From assembly GCF_024112395.2 (NCBI RefSeq), contig NZ_CP078013.2:4898001-4962000 (forward strand): DNA of 64,000 nt, written 5' to 3'. Shown one piece after another: positions 18,572 to 28,382 of this stretch (position 1 is its first letter; the number at the start of each line of letters is the position of its first letter). A program made the position numbers and the translations under genes. Origin of the DNA: Pseudomonas pergaminensis (lineage in GTDB: Bacteria; Pseudomonadota; Gammaproteobacteria; Pseudomonadales; Pseudomonadaceae). The notes beneath the pieces are model-generated. The model did not search any database. It had not been told where the DNA came from and saw nothing but the letters and a program-made list of their open reading frames with translations.

Positions 18572-19432
18572 TTAGATTTTGCGGAAGACGAACACCAAGC
18601 CGATGATGATCAACCCCATCCCCAGCAGGCTCAGCATCGCGAGCGTGTTGCCAAAGATCAGGTAATCCATCACCGCCGTCACCGCCGGCACCAGGTAAAA
18701 CAGACTGGTGACATTCACCAGGTTGCCCCGGGCGATCAGACGGTACAGCAACAGCGTGGCCAGCAATGACACCACCAGCCCCATCCACAGCACCGGCAGA
18801 TAAAAGCTGCTGCTGTGTTCAAAGTGGAACGGCTGGAAGGGCACAAACACCGCACACAGCAGCAGGCCCGCGAGGTACTGCACCGGGAGCGTGCCCAAAG
18901 GATTGTCGGTGATGCGCTTCTGCATGATCGAGCCAAAGGTCATGCTCGCCAGGGCCAGCAGGCCGAACAGCATGCCCGCCAAGGACAGACCGGACACACC
19001 GATACCCTGGTAGACCACCATGATCAGCCCCGCCAACCCAAGGCCCAGGCCGAACAGGCGACTGAACGAGCGCTGACGCTCCATCAGCACCACGGTGAGG
19101 ATCGGCTGTACGCCCATGATGGTTGCCATTACGCCAGGGGTGACTTTGAGGTCCAGGGCCAGCAAGTAAAAAATCTGATAGGCCCCCAACAACACCAAAC
19201 CCGTGGCTGCTGCGTACAGCATCGGCTGGCCGGTACGCGGCAGTTTCAGCTTGAGGAGCGGTACCAGCACCACCAGGCCCACCAGCGCGATGGCAAAGCG
19301 CAACAACAGAAAAGCGAAGGGTGACGCGTGGGCCAGGCCCCATTTGGAGAAGATCGCCCCGCTGCTCCACAGCAGGACAAACAGGCTCGTCGAGGCCGCC
19401 GCGGCCACGGATTGTTTCGAAAGAACAGACAT
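18572..19432 (-). CDS. EamA/DMT-family transporter
   Basis: About 286 residues with ten predicted spans in two EamA repeats, starting SLFVLLWSSGAIFSKWGL and ending FGNTLAMLSLLGMGLIIIGL. The internal motif LKVTPGVMATIMGVQPILT matches the conserved end of the first repeat. The start at the ATG at 19432 follows AGGTGG. Its substrate is unknown. It is not closely similar to the convergent neighbour, so this is not a recent duplication. Confidence 0.88.
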   Translation of the reverse strand: MSVLSKQSVAAAASTSLFVLLWSSGAIFSKWGLAHASPFAFLLLRFAIALVGLVVLVPLLKLKLPRTGQPMLYAAATGLVLLGAYQIFYLLALDLKVTPGVMATIMGVQPILTVVLMERQRSFSRLFGLGLGLAGLIMVVYQGIGVSGLSLAGMLFGLLALASMTFGSIMQKRITDNPLGTLPVQYLAGLLLCAVFVPFQPFHFEHSSSFYLPVLWMGLVVSLLATLLLYRLIARGNLVNVTSLFYLVPAVTAVMDYLIFGNTLAMLSLLGMGLIIIGLVFVFRKI

Positions 19433-19842
19433 GGTTACCACCTGTAATCAGGCAAAAAAAGCCGACTCAGCGTTTGCTGAAATTCAGTAGGTTTTTTGGG
19501 GCAGGCAGAGGGGAACCAGCAATTCGCTGATCAGCCCCAAATGCCAACACCCGGCGGTGATACGACTGCATGCACCGGCGTGCTACTGACAGGTGGGGGG
19601 TAGTGACTGATCTGCGCAGGCTGCTTGTCCGCGCACGGCACGACCACAGCGTTGACCGCTGAATCGACTACCGCTATGCGCTGGAGAGCTGGCATGGGCT
19701 GATCTTGTGTGAAGGGATGAAGAGGTTCGGACTATAACCATCCGCTGACACGTTTTGCAATCACCCTGGGTGGAGGAGTTTTCATGCAGGCCCTGCAGGA
19801 CGGGTCGCTATAATGCCGCCAAGTTTTTTCCAAGGATTTCCC
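19433..19842. other. intergenic region before the CPBP protease
   Basis: About 410 bases with no convincing gene. Near the right end a strong ribosome-binding site (GGAGGAG) precedes a nine-codon open frame, ATG at 19784 to TAA at 19813, which overlaps a -10-like TATAAT at 19809-19814. This could be a leader peptide or a chance match. Confidence 0.5.
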
Positions 19843-20634
19843 ATGATCGCATTGCCCTGGCTGTACCTGGTGCTTCTCTCCATTGGCTACCTGCTGGCCC
19901 TGATCTACGGGCAACTGGGAGCGCTGGCAGGGGTTTCCGTCGCCCTGCTGTTGCTGGCCGGGTACGCCGTGCGCCAGCAACGCACGCCTTGGGCGCGTTA
20001 CGTCGGGCACGGTTTGTTCATGGTGCTGGCCCTGAGCCTGGCGATGCATTGGCTGCCGGGTTTCTACAATGGGCGCGGCATTGCCCCGCAGCGTTTCACC
20101 GAGGATGCCGTGCCTTTCTCGATGTACCTGAACCAGGATAAGCCGCTGATTGGCTTCTGGCTGTTGCTGGCCTGCCCGTGGATCGTGGCGCGGCGCAGCC
20201 TGCGCCTGGCGATCTGCGTGGCCGCCCTGGCCCTGACCCTCACCGCCATCGCCGCCCTGGGCGGTGCAGCCTTGCTGGGCATGATCACCTGGGCGCCGAA
20301 ATGGCCAGAACAGGCCTGGCTGTGGGTACTCAATAACCTGCTGTTGGTGACGCTGGTCGAAGAAGCCCTGTTCCGTGGCTACGTCCAGGGCGGCTTGAGC
20401 CAGCGCTTCAAACACCTGCCTTACGGCGACAACCTTGCGTTGCTGCTAGCCTCGCTGCTGTTCGGCCTGGTGCATATCAGCGCGGGCTGGCACTGGGTGC
20501 TGCTGGCGAGCATCGCCGGGGTGGGGTATGGCTTGGCGTATCGCTTTGGTGGCTTGGGGGCGGCAGTGGCCACGCACTTTGGTTTGAATCTGCTTCACTT
20601 CGGGTTGTTTACCTACCCGATGCTGGCCGGTTGA
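19843..20634 (+). CDS. CPBP-family intramembrane metalloprotease
   Basis: A 263-residue membrane protein with about eight spans. The CPBP/Abi motifs are intact: Glu173-Glu174-x3-Arg178 in VEEALFRGY, His211 in FGLVHISAG, and His245-x3-Asn249 in HFGLNLLHF. These form the zinc site of a glutamic-type intramembrane protease, related to CAAX-processing enzymes and bacteriocin self-immunity proteins. The ATG at 19843 has AAGGA upstream and is preferred over ATG 19813. The substrate is unknown. Confidence 0.87.
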   Translation: MIALPWLYLVLLSIGYLLALIYGQLGALAGVSVALLLLAGYAVRQQRTPWARYVGHGLFMVLALSLAMHWLPGFYNGRGIAPQRFTEDAVPFSMYLNQDKPLIGFWLLLACPWIVARRSLRLAICVAALALTLTAIAALGGAALLGMITWAPKWPEQAWLWVLNNLLLVTLVEEALFRGYVQGGLSQRFKHLPYGDNLALLLASLLFGLVHISAGWHWVLLASIAGVGYGLAYRFGGLGAAVATHFGLNLLHFGLFTYPMLAG

Positions 20635-20651
20635 TTGTTGCAAAAATAAGT

Positions 20652-20678
20652 TAAATAAACCGCCGTTCGTGCCGATAC
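20652..20678 (+). promoter_or_regulatory. sigma-28 (FliA) promoter of aer
   Basis: TAAA (20652-20655), 15 bases, then GCCGATAC (20671-20678) matches the flagellar/chemotaxis sigma consensus TAAA-N15-GCCGATAA in all but the last base. It lies 30 bases upstream of the aer start codon. Confidence 0.85.
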
Positions 20679-20707
20679 CCCTTGAAAGCCTTGCGGATTG
20701 AACAATC

Positions 20708-22273
20708 ATGCGTAATAACCAACCCGTTACCCAGCGCGAACGTACCTTCCCCGCTCAGCAACGGTTGATCTCCACCACAGATGCCAAAGGCGTGATCACC
20801 TACTGCAACGACGCCTTCGTCGAGATCAGTGGGTTCTCCCGCGACGAACTGGTGCGTGCGCCGCACAACCTGGTGCGTCACCCGGATGTTCCGGCGGCGG
20901 TGTTCGCGCACATGTGGTCCACGCTCAAACAAGGCTTGCCATGGATGGGCATTGTCAAGAACCGCTGCAAGACCGGCGACCACTACTGGGTTAACGCCTA
21001 CGTGACGCCGGTTTTCGAAGGCAACCAGGTGGTCGGCTACGAATCGGTGCGCATCAAGCCCACCGCCGAGCAGATTCGCCGGGCCGAAGCACTCTATCAG
21101 CGCATCAACCAGGGCAAGTCGGCGATCCCGCAGCGGGACAAGTGGCTGCCGGTGTTGCAGGACTGGCTGCCATTTATCCTGGTGAGCCAGTTGAGCTTCA
21201 TGATCGGCGCATCGCTCAATTCCCACTGGGGCTTCGCCCTGGCGGCGGGGCTGTCGGTGCCGTTGGGCCTGCTGGGCCTGAGTTGGCAGCAGCGCGGCCT
21301 CAAGCGCCTGCTGCGCCTGGCGGAGCAGACCACGTCCGACCCGCTGATCGCACAAATGTACACCGACAGCCGTGGCGCCCAGGCGCGTTTGGAGATGTCG
21401 ATCCTCAGCCAGGAAGCACGCCTGAAGACGTGCCTTACGCGCTTGCAGGACACTGCCGAACACCTCAACGACCAGGCGGCGCAGTCCAACACCCTGGCGC
21501 ATAACAGCTCCAGCGGCCTGGAACGCCAGCGCGTGGAAACCGAACAGGTGGCCACGGCGGTCAACCAGATGGCAGCTACCACCCAGGAAGTCGCCAGCCA
21601 CGTGCAACGCACCGCCGATGCCACCCAGGAAGCCAACCGCCTGACCGGTCGCGGCCGCGATATCGCCGGGGAAACCCGCGAAGCGATCCAGCGCCTGTCA
21701 ATGGCCGTCGGCGAGACCGGCGTGACCGTCACCCAACTGGCCAAGGACAGCGATGAAATCGGCGGCGTGGTCGATGTGATCAAAGGCATTGCCGACCAGA
21801 CCAACCTGTTGGCGCTCAACGCGGCCATCGAAGCGGCGCGTGCCGGTGAGATGGGCCGTGGTTTTGCGGTCGTCGCTGACGAAGTCCGTCAACTGGCGCA
21901 GCGCACTGCCGAATCGACCGGGCAGATCCATGCCCTGATCGCCAAGCTGCAACAGACTGCCGCCGCCGCCGTGCAAACCATGGACGCCGGGCACCGCCAG
22001 GCCGAAGAAGGCGTGGCGCGGGTGATGGAGGCGGACCAGGCGTTGGTGGGCATCAGTGAAGCGGTGGCACATATCACCGACATGACCACGCAGATCGCCG
22101 CTGCCACCGAAGAGCAAAGCTCGGTGGCCGAAGAGATCAGCCGCAACATCAGCACCATTGCGCTGCTGGCAGACCAGACGTCAGAGCAGGCGTTGAATTC
22201 GGCGCAACTGAGTGAAGAGCTGACGCACACGGCGAATACCCAGTACTCACTGGTTGAGCGCTTTAACCGGTAA
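20708..22273 (+). CDS. aer: aerotaxis receptor Aer (PAS-domain chemoreceptor)
   Basis: A 521-residue energy-taxis receptor. The N-terminal ~130 residues are an FAD-type PAS domain ([35 protein letters not shown]). A hydrophobic anchor follows around 155-197, then the MCP signalling domain with tip [20 protein letters not shown]. It senses redox state through PAS-bound FAD rather than an outside ligand. A good FliA promoter precedes it. Its last 39 codons are included in a 250-bp tandem duplication. Confidence 0.94.
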   Translation: MRNNQPVTQRERTFPAQQRLISTTDAKGVITYCNDAFVEISGFSRDELVRAPHNLVRHPDVPAAVFAHMWSTLKQGLPWMGIVKNRCKTGDHYWVNAYVTPVFEGNQVVGYESVRIKPTAEQIRRAEALYQRINQGKSAIPQRDKWLPVLQDWLPFILVSQLSFMIGASLNSHWGFALAAGLSVPLGLLGLSWQQRGLKRLLRLAEQTTSDPLIAQMYTDSRGAQARLEMSILSQEARLKTCLTRLQDTAEHLNDQAAQSNTLAHNSSSGLERQRVETEQVATAVNQMAATTQEVASHVQRTADATQEANRLTGRGRDIAGETREAIQRLSMAVGETGVTVTQLAKDSDEIGGVVDVIKGIADQTNLLALNAAIEAARAGEMGRGFAVVADEVRQLAQRTAESTGQIHALIAKLQQTAAAAVQTMDAGHRQAEEGVARVMEADQALVGISEAVAHITDMTTQIAAATEEQSSVAEEISRNISTIALLADQTSEQALNSAQLSEELTHTANTQYSLVERFNR

Positions 22274-22406
22274 ACCGCTATCGCAGGCAAGCCAGCTCCC
22301 ACACTGGACTGTGTTCACACATTTTGATGGGTGAATACATTCAAATGTGGGAGCTGGCGAGCCTGCGATAAGGCCCTAACAGCCGCAGAGAAACCTGGCG
22401 ACCTTC
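22157..22406. repeat. 250-bp tandem duplication, unit 1
   Basis: Unit 1 covers the 3' end of aer, a REPIN, and the last ~10 codons of the convergent hydrolase as a detached fragment. It is repeated at 22407-22656 with a few scattered substitutions (for example CTGCTGGCAGACC against CTGTTGGCGGGCC). Confidence 0.93.
22279..22370. repeat. REPIN inside duplication unit 1
   Basis: TATCGCAGGCAAGCCAGCTC and its near-inverse ending GCCTGCGATA form a REP doublet. The right arm differs from unit 2 at two positions (GGCGAGCC against GGCTTGCC). Confidence 0.88.
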
Positions 22407-22523
22407 ATTGCGCTGTTGGCGGGCCAGACGTCTGAGCAGGCGTTGAATTCGGCGCAACTGAGTGAAGAGCTGACGCATACGGCGAATACCCAGTACTCAC
22501 TGGTTGAGCGCTTTAACCGGTAA
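22406..22523 (+). pseudogene. duplicated aer C-terminal fragment
   Basis: A copy of the last 39 codons of aer, ending at the same TAA, with no start signal of its own. It is a by-product of the tandem duplication and should not be translated. Confidence 0.85.
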
Positions 22524-22656
22524 ACCGCTATCGCCGGCAAGCCAGCCCCACACTGGACTGTGTTCACACATTTTGATGGGTGAATACATTCAAATGTGGG
22601 AGCTGGCTTGCCTGCGATAAGGCCCTAACAGCCGCAGAGAAACCTGGCGACCTTCA
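22407..22656. repeat. 250-bp tandem duplication, unit 2
   Basis: Second copy of 22157-22406; its right end is the genuine 3' end of the hydrolase gene. The junction lies at a 2-base CA shared by the two original ends. Confidence 0.93.
22529..22620. repeat. REPIN inside duplication unit 2
   Basis: Copy of the REPIN at 22279-22370, with one base lost in the left arm region (AGCCAGCCCCACAC) and a right arm of standard sequence. Confidence 0.85.
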
Positions 22657-23317
22657 CCGCCGCAGCCTCCAGATGCTGCTCATGACTAAACCCCGACGCC
22701 TTCAACGGCTTCAAGTCATGATCCCCCGCCACCAGCCACATCACCTCGATGCTCGGCGACAAGTCATACCCCTCCACCGCCGCCCGATTGCCCAGCGCAT
22801 CCCGCTCGCCCTGCACAATCAACGTCGGCGTCTTCAACCCCGCCAGATGCTCGACCCGTGGCTTTTCCGGCTTGCCCACCGCATAGAACGGATACCCCAG
22901 GCACACCAGCCCATCGGCACCCAACTCATCCGCCAGCAAACTGGCCATGCGCCCGCCCATGGACTTGCCGCCAATCGCCAGTTTCCCAGCGACATGACGT
23001 CGCACCTCGGCGTACACCTCACGCCAGGCTTCCAGCAGTTTGGGCGCCGGGTTCGGCGGGCGTTTACCGCCGTCCAGCCGGCGCTGGGCCATGTACGGAA
23101 ATTCGAAGCGCAACACGTTCACGCCATGCCCGGCAAGGCGTGCAGCCATGTCGTTCATAAAGGATGAGTCCATCGGTGCGCCGGCGCCGTGGGCCAGGAT
23201 CAGCGTCACCGGCGCGTCCTTCGCAACCGTCGACGCGGCATCCCACAACCAGCCCCGCTCCCGCACACACTGCGCCCATTGATCCCCGTCAATACTGGCC
23301 TTGTGCTCTTTGCCCAT
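22625..23317 (-). CDS. small alpha/beta hydrolase (dienelactone-hydrolase/KANL3-Tex30-like)
   Basis: A 230-residue hydrolase fold without signal peptide. The oxyanion region [15 protein letters not shown], nucleophile elbow [12 protein letters not shown], acid [13 protein letters not shown] and catalytic His VAGDHDLKP are all in place. The family is widespread and poorly characterised; no substrate is assigned. The ATG at 23317 follows GCGAGG. Its 5' coding region contains the ANR box that serves the divergent ccoN, and its last ten codons are duplicated in the tandem repeat. Confidence 0.87.
   Translation of the reverse strand: MGKEHKASIDGDQWAQCVRERGWLWDAASTVAKDAPVTLILAHGAGAPMDSSFMNDMAARLAGHGVNVLRFEFPYMAQRRLDGGKRPPNPAPKLLEAWREVYAEVRRHVAGKLAIGGKSMGGRMASLLADELGADGLVCLGYPFYAVGKPEKPRVEHLAGLKTPTLIVQGERDALGNRAAVEGYDLSPSIEVMWLVAGDHDLKPLKASGFSHEQHLEAAAVKVARFLCGC
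23279..23292 (+). promoter_or_regulatory. ANR box of the first ccoNOQP operon
   Basis: TTGATCCCCGTCAA matches TTGAT-N4-ATCAA at 9 of 10 defined positions. Centred at 23285.5, it predicts a start near 23327 (class II, -41.5) and a ~70-base leader before ccoN. Confidence 0.82.
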
Positions 23318-23396
23318 GCTTGCCTCGCTTTTTAGTCTGCCTATAACTCCAGCCCAAGTGCCGCATCTGCTTGGGTTGAACCGTGGATGGGGAACC

Positions 23397-24821
23397 ATGA
23401 ACACTACTTTAAGTACCGCCTATAACTACAAGGTGGTCCGCCAATTCGCCATTATGACGGTGGTGTGGGGCATCGTCGGCATGGGGCTCGGGGTTTTTCT
23501 CGCGGCCCAATTGGTCTGGCCTGCACTCAACTTCGATTTGCCGTGGACCAGCTTCGGCCGCCTGCGCCCGTTGCACACCAACGCGGTGATCTTCGCCTTC
23601 GGTGGCTGCGCCTTGTTCGCCAGCTCCTTCTACTCGGTACAACGCACCTGCCAAACCCAGCTGTTCGCGCCGAAGATCGCCGCGTTCTGCTTCTGGGGCT
23701 GGCAGTTGGTCATTCTCTTGGCCGCCATCTCCTTGCCGCTGGGCTACACCAGCTCCAAGGAATATGCCGAGCTGGAATGGCCGATCGACATCCTGATCAC
23801 CATCGTCTGGGTGGCCTATGCCGTCGTGTTCTTTGGCACGGTGATGAAGCGCAACACCAAGCACATCTACGTCGGCAACTGGTTCTTCGGTGCGTTCATC
23901 ATCACCGTGGCCATCCTGCATATCGTCAACAACCTGGAAATCCCGGTCAGCCTGACCAAGTCCTACTCCCTCTACGGCGGTGCGACGGATGCCATGGTGC
24001 AGTGGTGGTATGGCCACAACGCGGTAGGCTTTTTCCTCACCGCCGGCTTCCTGGGGATGATGTACTACTTCGTGCCCAAGCAGGCCGAGCGTCCGGTGTA
24101 TTCGTATCGCTTGTCCATCGTGCACTTCTGGGCACTGATCACCCTGTACATCTGGGCCGGCCCGCACCACTTGCACTACACCGCGCTGCCGGACTGGGCA
24201 CAATCGCTGGGCATGGTGATGTCGCTGGTGCTGCTGGCACCGAGCTGGGGCGGCATGATCAACGGCATGATGACCCTGTCGGGCGCCTGGCATAAGTTGC
24301 GCAGCGACCCGATCCTGCGCTTCCTGGTGGTGTCGCTGGCGTTCTACGGCATGTCGACGTTCGAAGGCCCGATGATGGCGATCAAGACCGTCAACGCCCT
24401 CTCCCACTACACCGACTGGACCATCGGCCACGTACATGCCGGCGCCCTCGGTTGGGTAGCGATGATCTCCATCGGCGCGCTGTACCACATGATCCCGAAA
24501 ATCTTTGGTCGCGAGCAGATGTACAGCCTCGGCCTGATCAACGCGCACTTCTGGCTGGCCACCATCGGCACCGTGCTCTACATCGCCTCGATGTGGGTCA
24601 ACGGCATCGCCCAGGGCCTGATGTGGCGTGCGGTCAACGAAGACGGCACCTTGACCTACTCCTTCGTCGAAACCCTGGTGGCCAGCCACCCAGGCTTCAT
24701 CGTGCGGCTGGTGGGCGGCGCCATCTTCCTCAGCGGCATGTTCCTGATGGCTTACAACACTTGGCGCACCGTGCGTTCGGCGCAACCTGCCGAAGTCACC
24801 GCTGCCGTGCAGATGGCCTGA
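23397..24821 (+). CDS. ccoN: cbb3-type cytochrome c oxidase subunit I, first copy (ANR-regulated set)
   Basis: The 474-residue catalytic subunit of the high-affinity cbb3 oxidase. It is a 12-span heme-copper protein with the conserved [17 protein letters not shown], the binuclear-centre segment [13 protein letters not shown] and the [20 protein letters not shown] block. It reduces oxygen to water with heme b and the b3/CuB centre and pumps protons. Start at 23397 ([16 protein letters not shown]) aligns with the second copy. Position and ANR box match the ANR-dependent cco-2 operon of P. aeruginosa, which also precedes cco-1. Confidence 0.96.
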   Translation: MNTTLSTAYNYKVVRQFAIMTVVWGIVGMGLGVFLAAQLVWPALNFDLPWTSFGRLRPLHTNAVIFAFGGCALFASSFYSVQRTCQTQLFAPKIAAFCFWGWQLVILLAAISLPLGYTSSKEYAELEWPIDILITIVWVAYAVVFFGTVMKRNTKHIYVGNWFFGAFIITVAILHIVNNLEIPVSLTKSYSLYGGATDAMVQWWYGHNAVGFFLTAGFLGMMYYFVPKQAERPVYSYRLSIVHFWALITLYIWAGPHHLHYTALPDWAQSLGMVMSLVLLAPSWGGMINGMMTLSGAWHKLRSDPILRFLVVSLAFYGMSTFEGPMMAIKTVNALSHYTDWTIGHVHAGALGWVAMISIGALYHMIPKIFGREQMYSLGLINAHFWLATIGTVLYIASMWVNGIAQGLMWRAVNEDGTLTYSFVETLVASHPGFIVRLVGGAIFLSGMFLMAYNTWRTVRSAQPAEVTAAVQMA

Positions 24822-24831
24822 GGAGTCGATG

Positions 24832-25440
24832 ATGAAACACGAAACGATTGAAAAGAACGTCGGCCTGCTGATGCTGCTCATGGTGCTCGCCGTGAGCATC
24901 GGCGGCCTGACCCAGATCGTCCCGCTGTTCTTCCAGGACGTGACCAACAAGCCAGTGGAAGGCATGAAGCCCTACACCGCGCTGCAACTGGAAGGCCGTG
25001 ACATCTACATCCGCGAAGGCTGCGTACAGTGCCACTCGCAGATGATCCGCCCGTTCCGCGCCGAGACCGAGCGCTACGGCCACTACTCGGTCGCCGGCGA
25101 AAGCGTGTGGGACCACCCGTTCCTGTGGGGCTCCAAGCGTACCGGCCCGGACCTGGCCCGCGTTGGCGCGCGCTACTCGGACGACTGGCACCGCGCGCAC
25201 CTGTACAACCCGCGCAACGTGGTGCCCGAGTCGAAAATGCCGGCCTACCCATGGCTGGTCACCGCCGCCGTCGACAGCAGCCACACCGAGACCAAGTTGA
25301 AAGTGATGCGCACCCTCGGCGTGCCGTACACCGACGACGATATCAATGGCGCTGTCGCCAGCCTCAAGGGCAAGACCGAGATGGACGCACTGGTGTCGTA
25401 CCTGCAAGTGCTCGGCACTGCCATCAAGAGCAAGAGGTGA
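24832..25440 (+). CDS. ccoO: cbb3 oxidase subunit II (mono-heme c), first copy
   Basis: The 202-residue membrane-anchored c-type cytochrome of the cbb3 complex. One N-terminal span ([20 protein letters not shown]) precedes the heme site [15 protein letters not shown], with the axial Met of the family in ESKMPAYPW. It passes electrons from CcoP to CcoN. Two in-frame ATGs (24829 and 24832) follow AGGAG; 24832 gives 6-base spacing and the same length as the second copy. It lies 10 bases after ccoN. Confidence 0.96.
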   Translation: MKHETIEKNVGLLMLLMVLAVSIGGLTQIVPLFFQDVTNKPVEGMKPYTALQLEGRDIYIREGCVQCHSQMIRPFRAETERYGHYSVAGESVWDHPFLWGSKRTGPDLARVGARYSDDWHRAHLYNPRNVVPESKMPAYPWLVTAAVDSSHTETKLKVMRTLGVPYTDDDINGAVASLKGKTEMDALVSYLQVLGTAIKSKR

Positions 25441-25443
25441 GCC

Positions 25444-25644
25444 ATGGGATTTGAATTCGATGCGGGCACCATCCGCGGCCTCGGCACGCTGGTGGTCGCC
25501 ATCGCCTTTATCGGCCTGTCGCTGTGGGTGTTCAACAACCGGCGCAATGCGGAATTCGAGCAGGCCCGCCTGCTGCCCTTCGCCGATGAACCTTCTCCAT
25601 CCGACGCTCAAGAAGAGCCTGCAATAAGGAGCACTCGGCCATGA
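25444..25644 (+). CDS. ccoQ: cbb3 oxidase small subunit CcoQ, first copy
   Basis: A 66-residue single-span protein ([20 protein letters not shown], then [20 protein letters not shown]). This is the standard CcoQ form: one membrane helix then a charged tail. CcoQ stabilises the assembled oxidase. Its TGA overlaps the ccoP ATG (ATGA). It is five residues longer than the second copy, with a different tail. Confidence 0.92.
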   Translation: MGFEFDAGTIRGLGTLVVAIAFIGLSLWVFNNRRNAEFEQARLLPFADEPSPSDAQEEPAIRSTRP

Positions 25645-26588
25645 CCCTATTCTGGAGTACATGGATCTGCGTACTGACCCTCGGCAGCCTGATCGGCCTG
25701 ACCTGGCTGCTGATCGGGACCCGCAAGGGCGAGACCAAGGGCAGTGTCGACCAGACCATGGGCCACGCCTTTGACGGTATCGAGGAATATGACAACCCGC
25801 TGCCCCAGTGGTGGTTCATGCTGTTCGCCGGCACCCTGGTGTTTGCGGTCGGCTACCTGATCCTCTACCCGGGCCTGGGCAACTGGAAAGGCGTGTTGCC
25901 GGGCTATGAAGACGGCTGGACCCAGACCAAGGAATGGGACAAGGAAATGGCCAAGGCCGACGCCAAGTTCGGGCCGATCTTCGCCAAATTCTCGGCCATG
26001 CCCGTGGAAGAAGTCGCCAAAGACCCGCAAGCGCTGAAAATGGGCGGTCGCCTGTTTGCCTCCAACTGCGCGGTGTGCCACGGCTCGGACGCCAAGGGCG
26101 CGTTTGGCTTCCCGAACCTGGCGGATAACATCTGGCGCTGGGGCGGTTCGGCCGAGGCGATCAAGACCACCATCCTCAACGGCCGCCACGCGGCGATGCC
26201 GGCCTGGGGTGACATGCTCGGCGATGAAGGGGTGAAAAACGTCGCGGCCTATGTTCGTCACGACGTGGCCAAGCTGCCCTTGCCGGCCAACAGCACCGCA
26301 GACTTGGCAGCAGGCCAGGCGGCGTTCAGCACTACCTGCGTCGCTTGCCACGGTCCGGAAGGCCACGGCATGGAAGCCATGGGCGCGCCCGACCTGACCA
26401 AACCGGCCGGCTATATCTACGGCACCAGCCTTGCGCAATTGCAGCAGACTATCCGCCATGGCCGCCAAGGCCAGATGCCCGCGCAGGAAGTGCTGCAGGG
26501 CAATGACAAGGTGCACTTGTTGGCGGCCTATGTTTACAGCTTGTCCCACAGCGCTGATGGTGCAACGCCAGAAAGCCAGCCTGAGTAA
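25641..26588 (+). CDS. ccoP: cbb3 oxidase subunit III (di-heme c), first copy
   Basis: A 315-residue di-heme cytochrome c. Two N-terminal hydrophobic segments ([20 protein letters not shown] and [20 protein letters not shown]) flank [12 protein letters not shown]. Two heme motifs follow, [18 protein letters not shown] and [18 protein letters not shown]. It receives electrons from periplasmic cytochromes and hands them to CcoO. It closes the first operon; a strong hairpin follows at 26594-26624. Confidence 0.96.
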   Translation: MTLFWSTWICVLTLGSLIGLTWLLIGTRKGETKGSVDQTMGHAFDGIEEYDNPLPQWWFMLFAGTLVFAVGYLILYPGLGNWKGVLPGYEDGWTQTKEWDKEMAKADAKFGPIFAKFSAMPVEEVAKDPQALKMGGRLFASNCAVCHGSDAKGAFGFPNLADNIWRWGGSAEAIKTTILNGRHAAMPAWGDMLGDEGVKNVAAYVRHDVAKLPLPANSTADLAAGQAAFSTTCVACHGPEGHGMEAMGAPDLTKPAGYIYGTSLAQLQQTIRHGRQGQMPAQEVLQGNDKVHLLAAYVYSLSHSADGATPESQPE

Positions 26589-26593
26589 CCTCT

Positions 26594-26624
26594 GAGCTGC
26601 TGCCCCACTCTGGGGCGGCAGCTC
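26594..26624 (+). terminator. hairpin after the first cco operon
   Basis: GAGCTGCTGCCCC and GGGGCGGCAGCTC pair over 13 positions (one G-T wobble) around a 5-base loop, 5 bases after the ccoP stop. No T tract follows, so it may be a transcript-stabilising end or a weak terminator. Confidence 0.6.
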
Positions 26625-26635
26625 AACCTAGCTGC

Positions 26636-26654
26636 GCGACCAAGTGTCGCACCC
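26636..26654. promoter_or_regulatory. shared cco-1/ccoG promoter element, copy 1
   Basis: GCGACCAAGTGTCGCACCC here and GCGACCAAAGGTCGCACCC at 31077-31095 differ at two positions. The GNCGC half resembles the target of RegA/PrrA/RoxR-type redox regulators, so a RoxR site is possible; this is inferred. Confidence 0.5.
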
Positions 26655-26939
26655 TTCCAAAGCACACCTTTCCCCCCCTCACTTTCGGGTCTACGCTTGT
26701 TCCCACAGCGGACCAATCCTGGCGTACGCAACGACATTCGTTGCGACCCCAAAATTTTCCTGTCCACTCGATCAGCTTTCGATTTCTGATTTTGTCCCTA
26801 CGCAAAACATGGAAAGGGCGCAGAATCTGGCGTGGAACGCATTGATACAGGTCAGCCATTGCGTTGCAATGGCCCCTCGCTTTCTACATACTTGCGGCCG
26901 ATTTTACCTATAAAAAAACCTAAACCGTGGAACCTTAGA

Positions 26940-28382
26940 ATGAGCACAGCAATCAGTCCGACTGCTTATAACTATAAGGTAGTCCGCCAGTTCGCCATCA
27001 TGACGGTGGTCTGGGGGATCCTTGGCATGGGGCTCGGGGTGTTCATCGCCTCGCAACTGGTTTGGCCGGAGTTGAATTTCGGTTTGCCATGGACGACCTT
27101 TGGTCGCCTGCGCCCGCTGCACACCAACCTGGTGATCTTCGCCTTCGGTGGATGTGCACTGTTTGCCACCTCCTACTATGTCGTGCAGCGAACCTGCCAG
27201 ACGCGACTGATCTCCGACAGCCTCGCGGCCTTCACCTTCTGGGGTTGGCAAGCGGTGATCGTGAGCGCCATCGTCACCTTGCCGCTGGGCTACACCACCA
27301 CCAAGGAATACGCCGAGCTGGAATGGCCGATCGCCATTTTGCTCGCCATCGTGTGGGTGACCTATGCCGTGGTGTTCTTCGGCACCATCGTCAAGCGCAA
27401 GACCAAGCACATCTACGTGGGCAACTGGTTCTACGGCGCGTTCATCCTGGTGACGGCGATGCTGCACATCGTCAACCATGCCTCGCTGCCAGTGAACCTG
27501 TTCAAGTCCTACTCGGCCTACGCCGGGGCAACGGACGCGATGATCCAGTGGTGGTATGGCCACAATGCCGTAGGTTTCTTCCTGACCACCGGTTTCCTGG
27601 GGATGATGTACTACTTCGTGCCGAAACAGGCCGAACGTCCTATTTACTCGTATCGCCTGTCCATCGTGCACTTCTGGGCGCTGATCACCCTGTACATCTG
27701 GGCCGGCCCGCACCACTTGCACTACACCGCATTGCCGGACTGGGCGCAGTCCCTGGGCATGGCGATGTCGATCATCCTGCTGGCCCCGAGCTGGGGCGGC
27801 ATGATCAACGGCATGATGACCCTGTCGGGCGCCTGGCATAAATTGCGCACCGACCCGATCCTGCGCTTCCTGGTCGTCTCCCTGGCCTTCTACGGCATGT
27901 CGACCTTCGAAGGGCCGATGATGGCGATCAAGACCGTCAACTCGCTGTCCCACTACACCGACTGGACCATCGGCCACGTACACGCCGGCGCCCTCGGCTG
28001 GGTAGCGATGATCTCTATCGGCGCGATCTATCACATGATCCCCCGACTGTTTGGCCGCGTGCAGATGCACAGTGTCGCGCTGATCAACACGCACTTCTGG
28101 TTGGCCACTATCGGTACCGTGCTCTACATCGCCTCGATGTGGGTCAACGGCATCACCCAGGGCCTGATGTGGCGTGCGATCAACGATGACGGCACCCTCA
28201 CCTACTCCTTCGTCGAAGCGCTGCAAGCCAGCCACCCGGGCTACATCGTCCGCGCCCTGGGCGGTGCGTTCTTTGCCGCCGGCATGCTGTTCATGGCCTA
28301 CAACGTCTGGCGCACCGTGCGTGCCTCCGACCCTGCAGAAGCCGAAGCCGCCGCCAAGATCGCCGTTGTGGGAGCCCACTGA
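26940..28382 (+). CDS. ccoN: cbb3-type cytochrome c oxidase subunit I, second copy
   Basis: A 480-residue paralogue of the first CcoN with the same catalytic blocks ([28 protein letters not shown]). It has its own N terminus (MSTAISPT) and C terminus ([10 protein letters not shown]). Long stretches of DNA, for example around 27787-27840, are identical to the first copy. No strong ANR box precedes it, which fits the more constitutive cco-1 operon of P. aeruginosa. Its TGA overlaps the ccoO ATG by one base. Confidence 0.96.
   Translation: MSTAISPTAYNYKVVRQFAIMTVVWGILGMGLGVFIASQLVWPELNFGLPWTTFGRLRPLHTNLVIFAFGGCALFATSYYVVQRTCQTRLISDSLAAFTFWGWQAVIVSAIVTLPLGYTTTKEYAELEWPIAILLAIVWVTYAVVFFGTIVKRKTKHIYVGNWFYGAFILVTAMLHIVNHASLPVNLFKSYSAYAGATDAMIQWWYGHNAVGFFLTTGFLGMMYYFVPKQAERPIYSYRLSIVHFWALITLYIWAGPHHLHYTALPDWAQSLGMAMSIILLAPSWGGMINGMMTLSGAWHKLRTDPILRFLVVSLAFYGMSTFEGPMMAIKTVNSLSHYTDWTIGHVHAGALGWVAMISIGAIYHMIPRLFGRVQMHSVALINTHFWLATIGTVLYIASMWVNGITQGLMWRAINDDGTLTYSFVEALQASHPGYIVRALGGAFFAAGMLFMAYNVWRTVRASDPAEAEAAAKIAVVGAH

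Larger units (their letters stand above)
26589..26939. other. intergenic region between the two cco operons
   Basis: It holds the hairpin at 26594-26624, a palindrome GCGAC-N5-GTCGC (26636-26650) shared with the ccoG promoter, and an AT-rich stretch just before the second ccoN. An ANR-like half match, TTGATACAGGTCAG (26842-26855), is weak. No extra gene is seen. Confidence 0.65.

Noticed and set aside
22376..22567. 63-codon minus-strand frame in the duplicated region
   Set aside because: It joins the detached hydrolase tail to antisense aer sequence; it is an artefact of the tandem duplication.
23409..24965. 518-codon open frame opposite the first ccoN
   Set aside because: Antisense shadow of ccoN; the same shadow appears opposite the second ccoN, as expected from shared codon use.
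26842..26855. ANR box before the second ccoN (TTGATACAGGTCAG)
   Set aside because: The first half is perfect but the second half matches only GTCAG, so it is kept only as a weak note in the intergenic entry.
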